DNA of 36,199 nt from an uncultured Clostridia bacterium (GTDB taxonomy: Bacteria > Bacillota > Clostridia > Oscillospirales > Acutalibacteraceae). The notes below the pieces were generated by a model that did not search any database, was not told where the DNA came from, and saw only the letters and a program-made list of their open reading frames with translations. Position numbers and translations under genes: made by a program. The stretch is from the NCBI GenBank assembly GCA_904397205.1, contig CAJFOO010000025.1, positions 1 through 36,199 of the forward strand. The letters run 5' to 3'. This document shows positions 18,142 through 28,151 of the stretch, in pieces; position 1 is the first letter of the stretch, and each line of letters opens with the position of its first letter.

Positions 18142-19491
18142 ATGGAAACAACCATGAGCAGCCTTGCGGCGGACGGCAAGGCGAAGCGGCGTGCCTGGAT
18201 CAAGGGGGCGGCGGCAATGTTGCTGGGGCTGGGGATCGTTGGATTCTTTTTCCTGCCGCAGATGCTGTTTGTATTCCGCGATATGGGCTATACGGTGACG
18301 GGCTGGGATTTGACTTTTGCCCAGGGCTTCTGGATAGAAAATGCACAAGGCGGCGTATTGGTGGGTATCCCGTGGCTGCCGCGCGCGGCGTCGATTGCGG
18401 GGCCGGCGCTGGCCCTGTGCGGGATTGTGCTGCTGCTGTTTCGGCGCACGACGCTGGCCGGGATTGCATATGTCCTTTCGGGGATTAGCCCCCTGGTGCT
18501 GCTGGTTTCCTCGGCCAGCATCCAGACGGCGGTGGCCAGCCAGAATATCAGCGAGATTTCGGTGGGATATTACCTGCCGTTCTTCTACACCCTCCTGGCC
18601 GGGATTGCCGGCGCGGTGCTGTCGCTTTGGATCCAGGGCGGAGAAAAGCTCGCGCAGTCCATCTTTTTGGTGGCGTCGTGCGTGTCCATCGGGGCGGTAC
18701 TGGTCATTACGGTGTACATCATTGTAGCCGGGGCCCCGGCCCTGGCGGAAATCGGCGTGTTCCAGTTCCTGTTCGGCACCACCTGGGATGTGGCCAGCGA
18801 GCAGTTCGGGATTTTGGCGCTGATCCTTTCTTCCCTGGCCGGCACTGCCGGGGCGATTGTGCTGGGGGTGCCCATCGGGGTACTCACGGCGGTATTCCTC
18901 AGCGAACTGGCCAGCCCCAAGGTCTCCCGCTGGATCCGTCCGGCGATTGAACTGCTGGCGGGGATCCCCTCGGTCATTTACGGCTTTGTGGGGATGCTGG
19001 TCGTGGTACCGGCGATCCGGGCGGTATTCCCCGGCTCGATCGGCGACAGCCTGCTGGCGGCCATGATCATCCTGGCGATTATGGTCATCCCCACCATTGT
19101 CAACGTCACGGAAAATGCCCTGCGGGCAGTGCCTCCGTCATACCGCGAGGCTTCCCTCGGCCTGGGCGCCACGCCGATCCGCACGATTTTTTCCATCACC
19201 ATCCCGGCGGCGCGCTCGGGGATCCTGTCCGGGGTCATCCTGGGGGTCGGCCGCGCCATCGGCGAAACCATGGCGGTCATCATGGTGGCGGGCAACGTGG
19301 CCAATATGCCTTCCCTGCTCGGATCCGTCCGGTTTTTGACCACCGGCATTGCGATGGAAATGTCGTATGCCTCCGGCCTGCACCGGCAGGCGCTGTTCGC
19401 CATCGGTCTGGTGCTGTTTATATTTATTATGATTGTCAACCTGTCCTTTACGCTGATTTCCAGAAGGGGGGCGAAATTCCATGCCGGATGA
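18142..19491 (+). CDS. pstC: Phosphate ABC transporter permease PstC with N-terminal membrane extension
   Basis: C-terminal ~280 aa is canonical PstC (LAGIPSVIYGFVGMLVVVPAIR, PPSYREASLGLGATPIRTIF, GVGRAIGETMAVIMVAGN); preceded by ~165 aa of extra hydrophobic sequence. Confidence 0.93.
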   Translation: METTMSSLAADGKAKRRAWIKGAAAMLLGLGIVGFFFLPQMLFVFRDMGYTVTGWDLTFAQGFWIENAQGGVLVGIPWLPRAASIAGPALALCGIVLLLFRRTTLAGIAYVLSGISPLVLLVSSASIQTAVASQNISEISVGYYLPFFYTLLAGIAGAVLSLWIQGGEKLAQSIFLVASCVSIGAVLVITVYIIVAGAPALAEIGVFQFLFGTTWDVASEQFGILALILSSLAGTAGAIVLGVPIGVLTAVFLSELASPKVSRWIRPAIELLAGIPSVIYGFVGMLVVVPAIRAVFPGSIGDSLLAAMIILAIMVIPTIVNVTENALRAVPPSYREASLGLGATPIRTIFSITIPAARSGILSGVILGVGRAIGETMAVIMVAGNVANMPSLLGSVRFLTTGIAMEMSYASGLHRQALFAIGLVLFIFIMIVNLSFTLISRRGAKFHAG

Positions 19492-20362
19492 GACCAAAAC
19501 TTCGTTATATCATAAACGCAAACGAGGGGTAGACGGGGTATTGCGGGGACTGATCTACGCTGCGGCCGCCATCACCGTGCTGGCCCTTGTGGGGATTTTG
19601 CTGTATATCCTGATCCGCGGGATACCGCACCTATCGTGGTCGTTCCTGTCCTCGTCGTATTCCGAGACCGATCCCACCCGCAAGGGGATCCTGCCCATGC
19701 TGATCAATACGCTCTACCTGGTGGCGCTTACGCTCCTGATTGCGGCCCCTATCGGCATTGCTTCGGCTATCTACCTCACGCAGTACGCCAAGCAGGGCAA
19801 GCTCGTGAAGGTCATCCGCTTTACCACCGAAGTCCTCTCGGGCATCCCCTCCATCCTGTTCGGGCTGTTCGGCTATACGGTATTCTGCACGCTGTTCCGG
19901 CTGCAAACGTCTATCCTGGCCGGGGCGCTGACCATGAGCCTGTGCGTGCTGCCCACAATTATCCGCACCACCGAGGAATCCCTGCTGGCGGTGCCGCAGT
20001 CGTACCAGGAAGGGGCCCTGGCCCTTGGCGCGGGAAAATTCCGCATTATCATGGGCATGGTGCTGCCCTGCGCGATGCCCGGCGTGCTGACGGCCATCAT
20101 CCTGGCAATGGGGCGCATTGTAGGGGAATCGGCGGCGCTGCTGTTTACCGCCGGGGTATCGTATCATATGCCTACCGGGCCGTTCTCGCACATCATGGAG
20201 AGCGGGCGCACCCTGACCCTGCACCTGTACCAGACCGCCCGGGAAGCGTCTTCTGAGGACGCCATGAACGTAGCCTTTGCCACGGCGGCGGTGTTGCTGA
20301 TTCTGGTATTTTTGCTCAACCGTCTGGCCGCGCTGCTGTCGCGGATGCTCAAGAAAGGATGA
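19481..20362 (+). CDS. pstA: Phosphate ABC transporter permease PstA
   Basis: VLSGIPSILFGLFGYTVF, VPQSYQEGALALGAGKFRIIMGMVLPCAMPGVLTAIILAMGRIVGESAALLFTAG. Confidence 0.95.
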   Translation: MPDETKTSLYHKRKRGVDGVLRGLIYAAAAITVLALVGILLYILIRGIPHLSWSFLSSSYSETDPTRKGILPMLINTLYLVALTLLIAAPIGIASAIYLTQYAKQGKLVKVIRFTTEVLSGIPSILFGLFGYTVFCTLFRLQTSILAGALTMSLCVLPTIIRTTEESLLAVPQSYQEGALALGAGKFRIIMGMVLPCAMPGVLTAIILAMGRIVGESAALLFTAGVSYHMPTGPFSHIMESGRTLTLHLYQTAREASSEDAMNVAFATAAVLLILVFLLNRLAALLSRMLKKG

Positions 20363-20371
20363 GGATGCGCC

Positions 20372-21148
20372 ATGATCCATAAAAAACATACGGATACCAC
20401 CAAGGTTTCCATTGAGAATCTCCACCTGTATTACGGGGATTTCCACGCCCTCAAGGGGATTAGCCTGGATATCCCGCAAAAGCAGGTGACTGCGTTTATC
20501 GGGCCGTCGGGCTGCGGGAAATCCACCTGTCTCAAGACCATCAACCGCATGAACGATCTGGTGGCCGGCTGCCGCATTGAGGGGAAAATTACCATCGACG
20601 GCGAGGATATCTACGATCCCCGCACCGACGTCACCCTGCTGCGCAAGCGGGCCGGGATGGTATTCCAGAAGCCCAACCCTTTCCCGCTTTCCATTTACGA
20701 CAACATCGCCTACGGCCCCAAGGTGCATGGCATCAAGCAGAAAAGCCGCCTGGATGAAATTGTGGAATCTTCCCTGCGGCACGCCGCTTTGTGGGATGAT
20801 GTGAAGGATCGCCTGAAAAAGTCCGCGCTCGGCCTTTCGGGCGGCCAGCAGCAGCGGCTGTGCATTGCCCGGGCGCTGGCGGTGGAGCCGGATATCCTGC
20901 TCATGGATGAGCCGACCAGTGCGCTCGACCCCATTTCTACCCTGAAAATCGAGGATTTGATGGACGATCTGCGGGAAAAATATACGGTGGTAATCGTCAC
21001 CCACAATATGCAGCAGGCTGCCCGCATTGCGGATCAAACCGCTTTTTTCCTCAGCGGGGAAGTGGTGGAATTTTCGGAAACCGAATCGATGTTCAACAAT
21101 CCCAAGGACGAGCGTACGGAACGGTATATCACCGGCCGGTTTGGATAA
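20372..21148 (+). CDS. pstB: Phosphate ABC transporter ATP-binding protein
   Basis: Walker [46 protein letters not shown]. Confidence 0.97.
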   Translation: MIHKKHTDTTKVSIENLHLYYGDFHALKGISLDIPQKQVTAFIGPSGCGKSTCLKTINRMNDLVAGCRIEGKITIDGEDIYDPRTDVTLLRKRAGMVFQKPNPFPLSIYDNIAYGPKVHGIKQKSRLDEIVESSLRHAALWDDVKDRLKKSALGLSGGQQQRLCIARALAVEPDILLMDEPTSALDPISTLKIEDLMDDLREKYTVVIVTHNMQQAARIADQTAFFLSGEVVEFSETESMFNNPKDERTERYITGRFG

Positions 21149-21178
21149 GGTATTGCTAATGGAAGGAGGAGCCGCGGT

Positions 21179-21850
21179 ATGCGCAAATTATTTGAACAGG
21201 AACTAAAGGAATTATTGGAGGAACTGGAAATTCTGGGCCGGATGGTGGACGACCAGTGGGGCAAGACCATGCAGGCTTTGCAGACCGGCGATGTGAAGCT
21301 GGCGGCGGAAGTTGTGCGGGGGGACCGGGAGATCGACAATAAGGAGCAGGAACTCGAGCGCGAATGCCTGAGCCTGATTGCCCTGCAGCAGCCTATGGCC
21401 AAGGATCTGCGGACCATCGCGGCCTGCCTGAAGGTGCTCACGGATGTGGAGCGGGAGGGCGATCAGTGCGCGGATGTAAGCGAAATCCTCTGCACAGGGG
21501 GAATTAACGCCGAAAGCCCCCTGATGCGCGATATCTTGGAAATGCTGGAGGTATCCCGGGGGATGTTCCGCCGGGCGATGGAGGTATTCCTGACCCGCGA
21601 TGTGCAGGAAGCCGAGGAAATCTGCCGCATGGACGACGTGGTGGACAACCTGTTTGCCAAGGTGATCCGCGATGCGGCCGAGGGCCTGCCAAGCTCTACC
21701 AACGCCATGGGCGAGGTGGATCTGCTGCTGATTGCCAAGTACGCCGAGCGTATGGGCGACCATGCCACCAACATCGCCGAATGGGTAATTTATATCGAAA
21801 CCGGTACGCATCCCGACTTGAACCACAGTGAGGAAGGCATCCCCGAATGA
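21179..21850 (+). CDS. phoU: Phosphate signalling complex protein PhoU
   Basis: ALQTGDVKLAAEVVRGDREIDNKEQELERECLSLIALQQPMAKDLRTIAACLKV; ERMGDHATNIAEWV. Confidence 0.95.
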   Translation: MRKLFEQELKELLEELEILGRMVDDQWGKTMQALQTGDVKLAAEVVRGDREIDNKEQELERECLSLIALQQPMAKDLRTIAACLKVLTDVEREGDQCADVSEILCTGGINAESPLMRDILEMLEVSRGMFRRAMEVFLTRDVQEAEEICRMDDVVDNLFAKVIRDAAEGLPSSTNAMGEVDLLLIAKYAERMGDHATNIAEWVIYIETGTHPDLNHSEEGIPE

Positions 21851-21868
21851 CGGTTGCGGGAAAACCTC

Positions 21869-21897
21869 TTGCAAAATAAATCGGAAAAGCGTATAAT
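21869..21897 (+). promoter_or_regulatory. Sigma-A-type promoter upstream of iorAB
   Basis: TTGCAA-N17-TATAAT. Confidence 0.7.
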
Positions 21898-21898
21898 G

Positions 21899-21931
21899 AA
21901 ACCACCTATAAATTTTCGGGTGGTTTTTTTA
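21899..21931 (+). terminator. Intrinsic terminator of the pst-phoU operon
   Basis: AAACCACC-TATAAATTTTCG-GGTGGTTTTTTT. Confidence 0.8.
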
Positions 21932-22046
21932 TATTTAGGGAAATATACCAATTTTGTTTGAAGGTGGGAAAGAAAAAGAAAACAAGAGAGGCTTCCCGCA
22001 CAGAAAACCAAAGAGAATTTCCAGTTTTCACATTGTGGAGGTACAT

Positions 22047-23789
22047 ATGAAAAAGCTGTTGCTGGGCAACGAGGCGGTTGCCCGTGGTCTTTATGAAGCC
22101 GGGGTGCGGGTAGTTTCGAGCTATCCGGGTACCCCCAGCACCGAAATTACGGAAACGGCTTCCAAATATACGGAGATGTTCTGCGAGTGGGCCCCCAATG
22201 AAAAGGTCGCCATGGAGGTTGCCATCGGCGCGTCATTCGGTGGGGCACGGTCGTTCTGCGCCATGAAGCACGTCGGGCTGAACGTGGCTGCCGATCCGCT
22301 GTACACCCTGTCGTACATCGGCGTGACCGGCGGGATGGTGATTGCCGTGGCCGACGATCCCGGGATGCATTCTTCCCAAAACGAGCAGGATACCCGCTGC
22401 CATGCCATTGCCGCCAAGGTACCAGTACTGGAGCCTTCGGATTCCAGCGAATGCCGGGATTTTGTCAAGCTGGGGTATGCGCTTTCCGAGGAGTTCGATA
22501 CCCCGGTAATCCTGCGGCTCACCACCCGCATTGCCCATTCGTGCAGCGCCGTGGAGCTGGGGGAGAGGGAGGATCTCCCGCTGCGGCCCTATGTCAAAAA
22601 CCAGCAGAAAAACGTCATGCTGCCGGCTTTTGCCCGCCGCCGCCATCCGTTTGTGGAGGAGCGCACCCGCAAGCTGGCTGCCTGGGCCGAGACAGCCGCG
22701 ATCAACCGGATTGAGGATAACGGCGCCAAGACCGGGGTAATTGTGTCGGGCGCGGCCTACCAGTACGCCAAGGATGCGCTGGGCGATACGGTTTCGTATT
22801 TGAAGCTGGGCATGACCAATCCCCTGCCGGTGGAGCTGATCCGCCGGTTCTCCGGGATGGTGGAAACCCTGTACGTCATTGAAGAACTCGACCCGATTAT
22901 CGAAAACCACTGCAAAGTGCACGGGATCCCCGTGATCGGCAAAGAGAAATTCCCGCTGTGCGGGGAGTTCTCCCAGGAACTCATCCGCCAGGTGATGGGG
23001 GTAGAACAGGAAGTCCCCTTCCACCTGGATCAGGACGTGCCCGTACGCCCGCCTGTGATGTGCCCCGGCTGTCCGCACCGCGGCATCTTCTTCGAACTCA
23101 AGCGCGCCAAGGTGTTTGTCAGCGGCGACATCGGCTGCTATACGCTGGGCGCTTCCGCCCCGCTGGGCTCCATGGACGTGTGCGTCTGTATGGGTGCTTC
23201 CGTGTCCGGCCTGCACGGCTACAACAAGGCCCGTGGGGAGGAGGGCGAAAAGAAATCCGTGGCCGTGATTGGGGACTCCACCTTTTTGCATACCGGCATC
23301 CAGGGGCTGATCGACATCGCCTATAACCGGAGCAATTCCGTGGTGATGATCCTCGACAATTCTACTACCGGCATGACCGGCCAGCAGGAAAACCCCAGTA
23401 CCGGCAAGACGATCCGGGGCGACGTTACGGCCGCTGTGGATCTCGAGGCGCTGTGCCGTGCTTGTGGGATCCGGCGGGTACGGGTGGTGGATCCGTACCA
23501 GCTAAAAGAGATCCGCACAGCCCTCAAGGAAGAATTGGACGCCCCGGAACCGTCGGTGATCATCAGCCGCCGTCCCTGCGCCCTGCTCAAGTCCGTCAAA
23601 CACAATACCCCGCTGGAGGTTGTGCCGGAGCTGTGCGTGGGCTGTACGGCCTGCATGGGGATCGGCTGCCCGGCCATCAGTATGCGGGAGGGCAAAGCGG
23701 TAATCGACCCGAACCAATGCGTCGGCTGCGACGTATGCGCCCAGCTGTGCCATACAGGTGCGATGCAAAGAAAGGAATTGACGCTATGA
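22047..23789 (+). CDS. iorA: Indolepyruvate ferredoxin oxidoreductase, alpha subunit
   Basis: YPGTPSTEITETASKY; CPGCPHRGIFFELKRAKVFVSGDIGCYTLG; C-terminal 2[4Fe-4S] motifs CVGCTACMGIGCPAI and CVGCDVCAQLC; SD GTGGAGG. Confidence 0.95.
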   Translation: MKKLLLGNEAVARGLYEAGVRVVSSYPGTPSTEITETASKYTEMFCEWAPNEKVAMEVAIGASFGGARSFCAMKHVGLNVAADPLYTLSYIGVTGGMVIAVADDPGMHSSQNEQDTRCHAIAAKVPVLEPSDSSECRDFVKLGYALSEEFDTPVILRLTTRIAHSCSAVELGEREDLPLRPYVKNQQKNVMLPAFARRRHPFVEERTRKLAAWAETAAINRIEDNGAKTGVIVSGAAYQYAKDALGDTVSYLKLGMTNPLPVELIRRFSGMVETLYVIEELDPIIENHCKVHGIPVIGKEKFPLCGEFSQELIRQVMGVEQEVPFHLDQDVPVRPPVMCPGCPHRGIFFELKRAKVFVSGDIGCYTLGASAPLGSMDVCVCMGASVSGLHGYNKARGEEGEKKSVAVIGDSTFLHTGIQGLIDIAYNRSNSVVMILDNSTTGMTGQQENPSTGKTIRGDVTAAVDLEALCRACGIRRVRVVDPYQLKEIRTALKEELDAPEPSVIISRRPCALLKSVKHNTPLEVVPELCVGCTACMGIGCPAISMREGKAVIDPNQCVGCDVCAQLCHTGAMQRKELTL

Positions 23790-24364
23790 AAGACGGAAAA
23801 AGTGTGATCATCGTGGGGGTAGGCGGCCAGGGTACGCTGCTGGCCAGCCGGCTTTTGGGGAACGTGATGCTTTCCCAGGGGTACGACGTGAAAATGTCGG
23901 AGGTACATGGCATGAGCCAGCGGGGCGGTTCGGTAGTGACCTATGTGCGGTATGGGGAAACGGTGTATTCGCCGGTGATCCAGGACGGGGAAGCCGACGT
24001 CATCCTGGCCTTTGAACAGCTCGAAGCAGCCAGATATCTTTCCTGTCTCAAACGCGGCGGGATCCTGCTGCTGAATACCCAGCAGATCGATCCCATGCCG
24101 GTAGTGATCGGCGCGGCCAAATACCCGCAGGGCCTGGTCCAGGCCATGCAGGAAAAAGGGGCCCGGCTCCTGGCCCTGGATGCGCTGAAGCTGGCCAAGG
24201 AAGCGGGTTCTGCCAAGGCGGTGAACGTGGTGCTGCTGGGGGTATTGGCCCGGCAGTTGGATTTGGATAAGCAGGTTTGGCTTGATGCGATCCGCGCCAC
24301 CGTGAAGCCCCAATTCATCGAAATGAACGAAAAGGCATTTGCCTTGGGATATCAGGCAGGCTGA
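23786..24364 (+). CDS. iorB: Indolepyruvate oxidoreductase, beta (gamma-domain) subunit
   Basis: IIVGVGGQGTLLASRLLGNVML, MSQRGGSVVTYVRYGE; ATGA overlap with the iorA stop. Confidence 0.95.
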   Translation: MKDGKSVIIVGVGGQGTLLASRLLGNVMLSQGYDVKMSEVHGMSQRGGSVVTYVRYGETVYSPVIQDGEADVILAFEQLEAARYLSCLKRGGILLLNTQQIDPMPVVIGAAKYPQGLVQAMQEKGARLLALDALKLAKEAGSAKAVNVVLLGVLARQLDLDKQVWLDAIRATVKPQFIEMNEKAFALGYQAG

Positions 24365-24373
24365 AAAAACAAG

Positions 24374-24405
24374 AACGCAGAGGAAATTCCTCTGCGTTTT
24401 TTTGT
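24374..24405. terminator. Terminator between convergent iorB and oppA-like gene
   Basis: AACGCAGAGGAAATTCCTCTGCGTTTTTTT. Confidence 0.9.
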
Positions 24406-24410
24406 GCTGT

Positions 24411-26024
24411 TTATTCTTCCCCGGCGCGGATGAAGTCTATCCCTCTGCCGTACGGATGGAAAATCACGCCGGTAATGCCCGGGGCGGTGGCGTAATAATG
24501 GCTTTCGTAATACAGGGGATAGAAAACCGCGTGGTCGTTGAGATATTTTTCTGCGGAAACCAGGCGGGCCAGCATTTCCTCACTGGAAAGTGTGTGCAGG
24601 GAGGAAAGCAGCGCGTCGTACTCAGCGCTTTGAAGATGGGCGGGGTTATCCTCCCGGCCGGACGTAAATAAGGACAAAACCTGCTGCGGCTCTTCCCCGG
24701 ACGCCTGGAGGGGATACAGGGCCATGTCATAATTTCCGCTGGAAACCCGCCGTTCGAGCTCCGTGCGGGAAAGCGGCTCCATGTTGAAATACTGCCCCAT
24801 GGTTTCGTTCCAGGCAATGAGCATTTCGTTGACCATCCGTTTGACCGCTTCGTCGTCCGGGCACAGGACCGTGATGGAGGGCATATTTTGCTGCTCCTGG
24901 GAAGAAAGGAAGCTCTGTGCATTGGCAAACGCACTTGCGTCCTGCGGGAGGAAAAACCCGCTGCCCGCCAGCTGGCGGTAGTTGCTGCCGTGGAATACCG
25001 TAGAGGGGGACAGGATATCGGAAGCGGCTATGGTTTCTTCGGGAAGGTATTCCAGCAGTTTTTCCCGGTCGAGGGTCTGGATGAATGCCTTGCGGATGAC
25101 CTCATCCTTCAGGGATTCGGACGAGGTATTGAACACCAGCCCCCAGGTGGTATCCTGGAACGAGGTGATTTTGCATCCGGCTTCCTCTGCCGCAGCCAAT
25201 TCCCCCACCGTAATCGAAGCCGCACAGGTTGTGCCGTCCAGGAGCGCTTGCAGGCTTTTCCCTTCCTCCAGGCTTCCGATCGGCAACGTCAGGCTGGATG
25301 GGTAGACGGCGTCCTCACCCTGATACGTTTCTGAACGCGTCAGGCTGATGCTTTCCCCGTGCTCCCAGGCATAGCGGCTGGCCATGGTGAATGGTCCGTT
25401 CCCCAGCACATACCGTGCGTCCAGACCATACTGTCCTTCGCAGCTGAGGAAAAATTCCTCGTGACAGGGCATGAAAGGCGTGGTAGCTGTCAGGGCGGGG
25501 AATTCCTCATACGGGTATTCCAGCTCCACGATGAGGGTAAAGTCCCCCTGGGCGGAAACCCCCAGTTCGGAAACCGGCAAGGTTCCCGCGCGGATTTGCT
25601 CGGCATTTTTAATGCAGTACATTGGTTCGCAGGTGGTGGAACCCGTGGCGGGATCGAGCGCCCGCTGAAAGGCATAAAGAAAATCCTGCGCAGTTACCGG
25701 ATCGCCGTTGGACCAAACGGCATTTTCCCGAAGCTGGAAGGTAAAGACAGTGTGGTCGGTGTTGGAGGACCAGCTTTCCGCTGCGCCGGGGATCGGCTCA
25801 TTGTCCGCATCCAGACGAGTGAGCCCTTCAAACAGCGCCTCGATGGTAATCATGGCGTTGGTATCCGCGGCAATTTGGGGATCCAGAGTGACGGGTTCGT
25901 CGGAGAGCCGATAGGTCAGCGCGGCGTTTGCCGTAGAAGGGAGCCCTCCTGCCTGGCAGGCGGAAAGACATACCCCCAGGATACACAGAAACACACACAG
26001 CAGGACCGTTTTCATTTTTTTCAT
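24411..26024 (-). CDS. Peptide/oligopeptide ABC transporter substrate-binding lipoprotein (SBP_bac_5, OppA-like)
   Basis: Lipobox LSAC; LTYRLSDEPVTLDPQIAADTNAMITIEALFEGLTRLD; FTFQLRENAVWSNGDPVTAQDFLYAFQRALDP. Confidence 0.92.
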   Translation of the reverse strand: MKKMKTVLLCVFLCILGVCLSACQAGGLPSTANAALTYRLSDEPVTLDPQIAADTNAMITIEALFEGLTRLDADNEPIPGAAESWSSNTDHTVFTFQLRENAVWSNGDPVTAQDFLYAFQRALDPATGSTTCEPMYCIKNAEQIRAGTLPVSELGVSAQGDFTLIVELEYPYEEFPALTATTPFMPCHEEFFLSCEGQYGLDARYVLGNGPFTMASRYAWEHGESISLTRSETYQGEDAVYPSSLTLPIGSLEEGKSLQALLDGTTCAASITVGELAAAEEAGCKITSFQDTTWGLVFNTSSESLKDEVIRKAFIQTLDREKLLEYLPEETIAASDILSPSTVFHGSNYRQLAGSGFFLPQDASAFANAQSFLSSQEQQNMPSITVLCPDDEAVKRMVNEMLIAWNETMGQYFNMEPLSRTELERRVSSGNYDMALYPLQASGEEPQQVLSLFTSGREDNPAHLQSAEYDALLSSLHTLSSEEMLARLVSAEKYLNDHAVFYPLYYESHYYATAPGITGVIFHPYGRGIDFIRAGEE

Positions 26025-26214
26025 GGGTAAGCCTCCTTCCTGTTGCCGTACCCGGTTTTGCTTTCTGCGTCCATTGTATCATGTTTTATTGGAGGAACGC
26101 AACCTACGTTACAACCCTGTAAGATTCTAAAGGCTGCGCCCGTTTTTTTCCAAAGGCACAGCTTTGACCGTGCCCCGCCATCCCTCAGGTTTTCCTGATC
26201 CGGCCTGGTTTTTC

Positions 26215-26242
26215 ATAAAAAAACAGGCGTTGCCGCCTGTTG
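26215..26242 (-). terminator. Terminator after gpmI
   Basis: Minus strand ACAGGCG-GCAA-CGCCTGTTTTTTTATG. Confidence 0.85.
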
Positions 26243-26253
26243 TAAAGATCCGG

Positions 26254-27768
26254 TTACTGGATGAGGCTTTCCCCTGTCATTTCCGGGGGTTTGGGCAGAC
26301 CCAGGATGTGCAGCATCGTGGGAGCGATGTCCGCCAGAATACCGCCGTCCCGCAGCCGGCAGGGATACCCGATCACACAGAACGGGACGGGATTGGTAGT
26401 GTGCGCGGTAAACGGGGTTCCATCGCTGTCGATCATTTTGTCCGCGTTGCCGTGGTCGGCCGTGAGCAATGTGCATCCGCCCTGCTTTTCCATGGCGTCA
26501 GTGATCCGGCCCACACAGGCGTCCACAGCTTCCACGGCCTTCACAGCGGCTTCCAGCACCCCGGTATGGCCCACCATATCGCAGTTGGCGAAGTTGAGTA
26601 TGATCACATCGTACTTCCGGCTTTCGATTTGCTCCACCAGCGCGTCGGTGACTTGGTACGCGCTCATTTCGGGCTGTAAATCATAGGTGGCCACCTTGGG
26701 CGAGGGGATCAGAATCCGGTCCTCGCCGGGGTAGACCGTCTCCACCCCGCCGTTGAAAAAGAACGTCACATGGGCGTATTTTTCGGTTTCTGCAATGCGC
26801 AGCTGCGTCAGGCCCTTTTCGGAGAGGGTTTCGGCGAGCGTGTTTTTGAGGCTTTGCGGTGCAAACGCGACCTCTACCCCGGGCATGGCGGCATCGTACT
26901 GCGTCATGCAGACAAAGCACAGCGGGAAGAAGCCGGCTTCCCGTGGGAACCCGGCAAAATCGGGATCCACCAGGCTGCGGGTAATTTCTCTGGCGCGGTC
27001 GGGACGGAAGTTGAAGAAAATCACGGAATCCCCCGGGCGGATGGCCGCCTGTTCACAGCACACGGCCGGCTCGACAAATTCGTCGGTTACATTATGGGCA
27101 TAAGACTGCTCTACGGCTTGTGCGGCAGAAGCGGCGGGGATCCCCCGGCCAAGCACCATGGCGTCGTACGCTTTCTGCACCCGATCCCAGCGGTTGTCGC
27201 GGTCCATAGCGTAATACCGGCCCATCACGGTGGCGATTTTCCCTGTGCCGATGCGCTGGATTTCCTCCTGGCATTCTTCCACATACTGTTTGCCCGAAGA
27301 AGGAGGCACATCCCGGCCGTCTAAAATCGCGTGGACATATACCCGCTCCAGACCTTCGCGTTTCGCCAGTTCCAGCAGGGCATACAGGTGACGGTTGTGG
27401 CTGTGTACGCCCCCGTCGGAGAGCAGGCCCAGCAGATGCAGGGCGGCGCCGGTTTGCTTTGCCTGCCGGACGGCCTTCAGCAGCGCGGGGTTTTCAAAAA
27501 AGTCCCCGTCCTGGATGGCTTTGGTGATGCGGGTCAGTTCCTGGTAGACAATCCGGCCGGCCCCGATGTTGGTGTGGCCGACCTCCGAATTGCCCATTTG
27601 TCCTTCGGGAAGCCCCACGTCCAGGCCGGAAGCCCCGATCTGTGTGACCGGGTTTTCCCGGAACAAGCGATCCATACACGGGGTGCTGGCTTTGCGGATG
27701 GCGTTGCCTGGGCCGTCGGGAGCGCATCCAAAGCCGTCTAAAATCATCAAAAGCAATGGTGTTTTCAT
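26254..27768 (-). CDS. gpmI: 2,3-bisphosphoglycerate-independent phosphoglycerate mutase
   Basis: [64 protein letters not shown]. Confidence 0.97.
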   Translation of the reverse strand: MKTPLLLMILDGFGCAPDGPGNAIRKASTPCMDRLFRENPVTQIGASGLDVGLPEGQMGNSEVGHTNIGAGRIVYQELTRITKAIQDGDFFENPALLKAVRQAKQTGAALHLLGLLSDGGVHSHNRHLYALLELAKREGLERVYVHAILDGRDVPPSSGKQYVEECQEEIQRIGTGKIATVMGRYYAMDRDNRWDRVQKAYDAMVLGRGIPAASAAQAVEQSYAHNVTDEFVEPAVCCEQAAIRPGDSVIFFNFRPDRAREITRSLVDPDFAGFPREAGFFPLCFVCMTQYDAAMPGVEVAFAPQSLKNTLAETLSEKGLTQLRIAETEKYAHVTFFFNGGVETVYPGEDRILIPSPKVATYDLQPEMSAYQVTDALVEQIESRKYDVIILNFANCDMVGHTGVLEAAVKAVEAVDACVGRITDAMEKQGGCTLLTADHGNADKMIDSDGTPFTAHTTNPVPFCVIGYPCRLRDGGILADIAPTMLHILGLPKPPEMTGESLIQ

Positions 27769-27796
27769 GTGGTTTATCCTTTCCCGGCGGGCGCAG

Positions 27797-28141
27797 TCAC
27801 TCCGCCGCAGTTTGAAATTCTTTTCTTAGAATCTCCTTCGGGGCTTCGATTTCGTCCGCAATGGTATGTTCTGTCAGCTCCGACAGCAGCTTGATCTTTG
27901 CGTTGAGGATGGGACGCATACAGTTGGGAACATGTTCCTGATGCGCCCGGTGAATGGCTACGCATTCTTTGCAGTTCCCATGGTAACGGCAGGCTTTTTT
28001 GCAGGGGCAGTGATCTTTTTCTTTGTATTCTTCCCGAAAAGCAGAAGCAAATTCTTCCTGGAGCCGCAAGCCTTCCTGCCGGTTGCCCTTGCGGAACTGT
28101 TCCATGGCTTCGAGTTGTTTTGGGTTTTTCTCAATGATCAT
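27797..28141 (-). CDS. Small Cys/His-rich protein of unknown function within the glycolytic operon
   Basis: [75 protein letters not shown]; CxCxxxCxxHxxCxxC...H.....C metal-site-like spacing; sits 10 nt after tpiA. Confidence 0.75.
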   Translation of the reverse strand: MIIEKNPKQLEAMEQFRKGNRQEGLRLQEEFASAFREEYKEKDHCPCKKACRYHGNCKECVAIHRAHQEHVPNCMRPILNAKIKLLSELTEHTIADEIEAPKEILRKEFQTAAE

Positions 28142-28151
28142 CCTCTTACCT

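Noticed and set aside
19631-21037. 468-aa minus-strand ORF opposite pstA/pstB
   Set aside because: Antisense shadow; Gln/His/Arg-rich low-quality translation.
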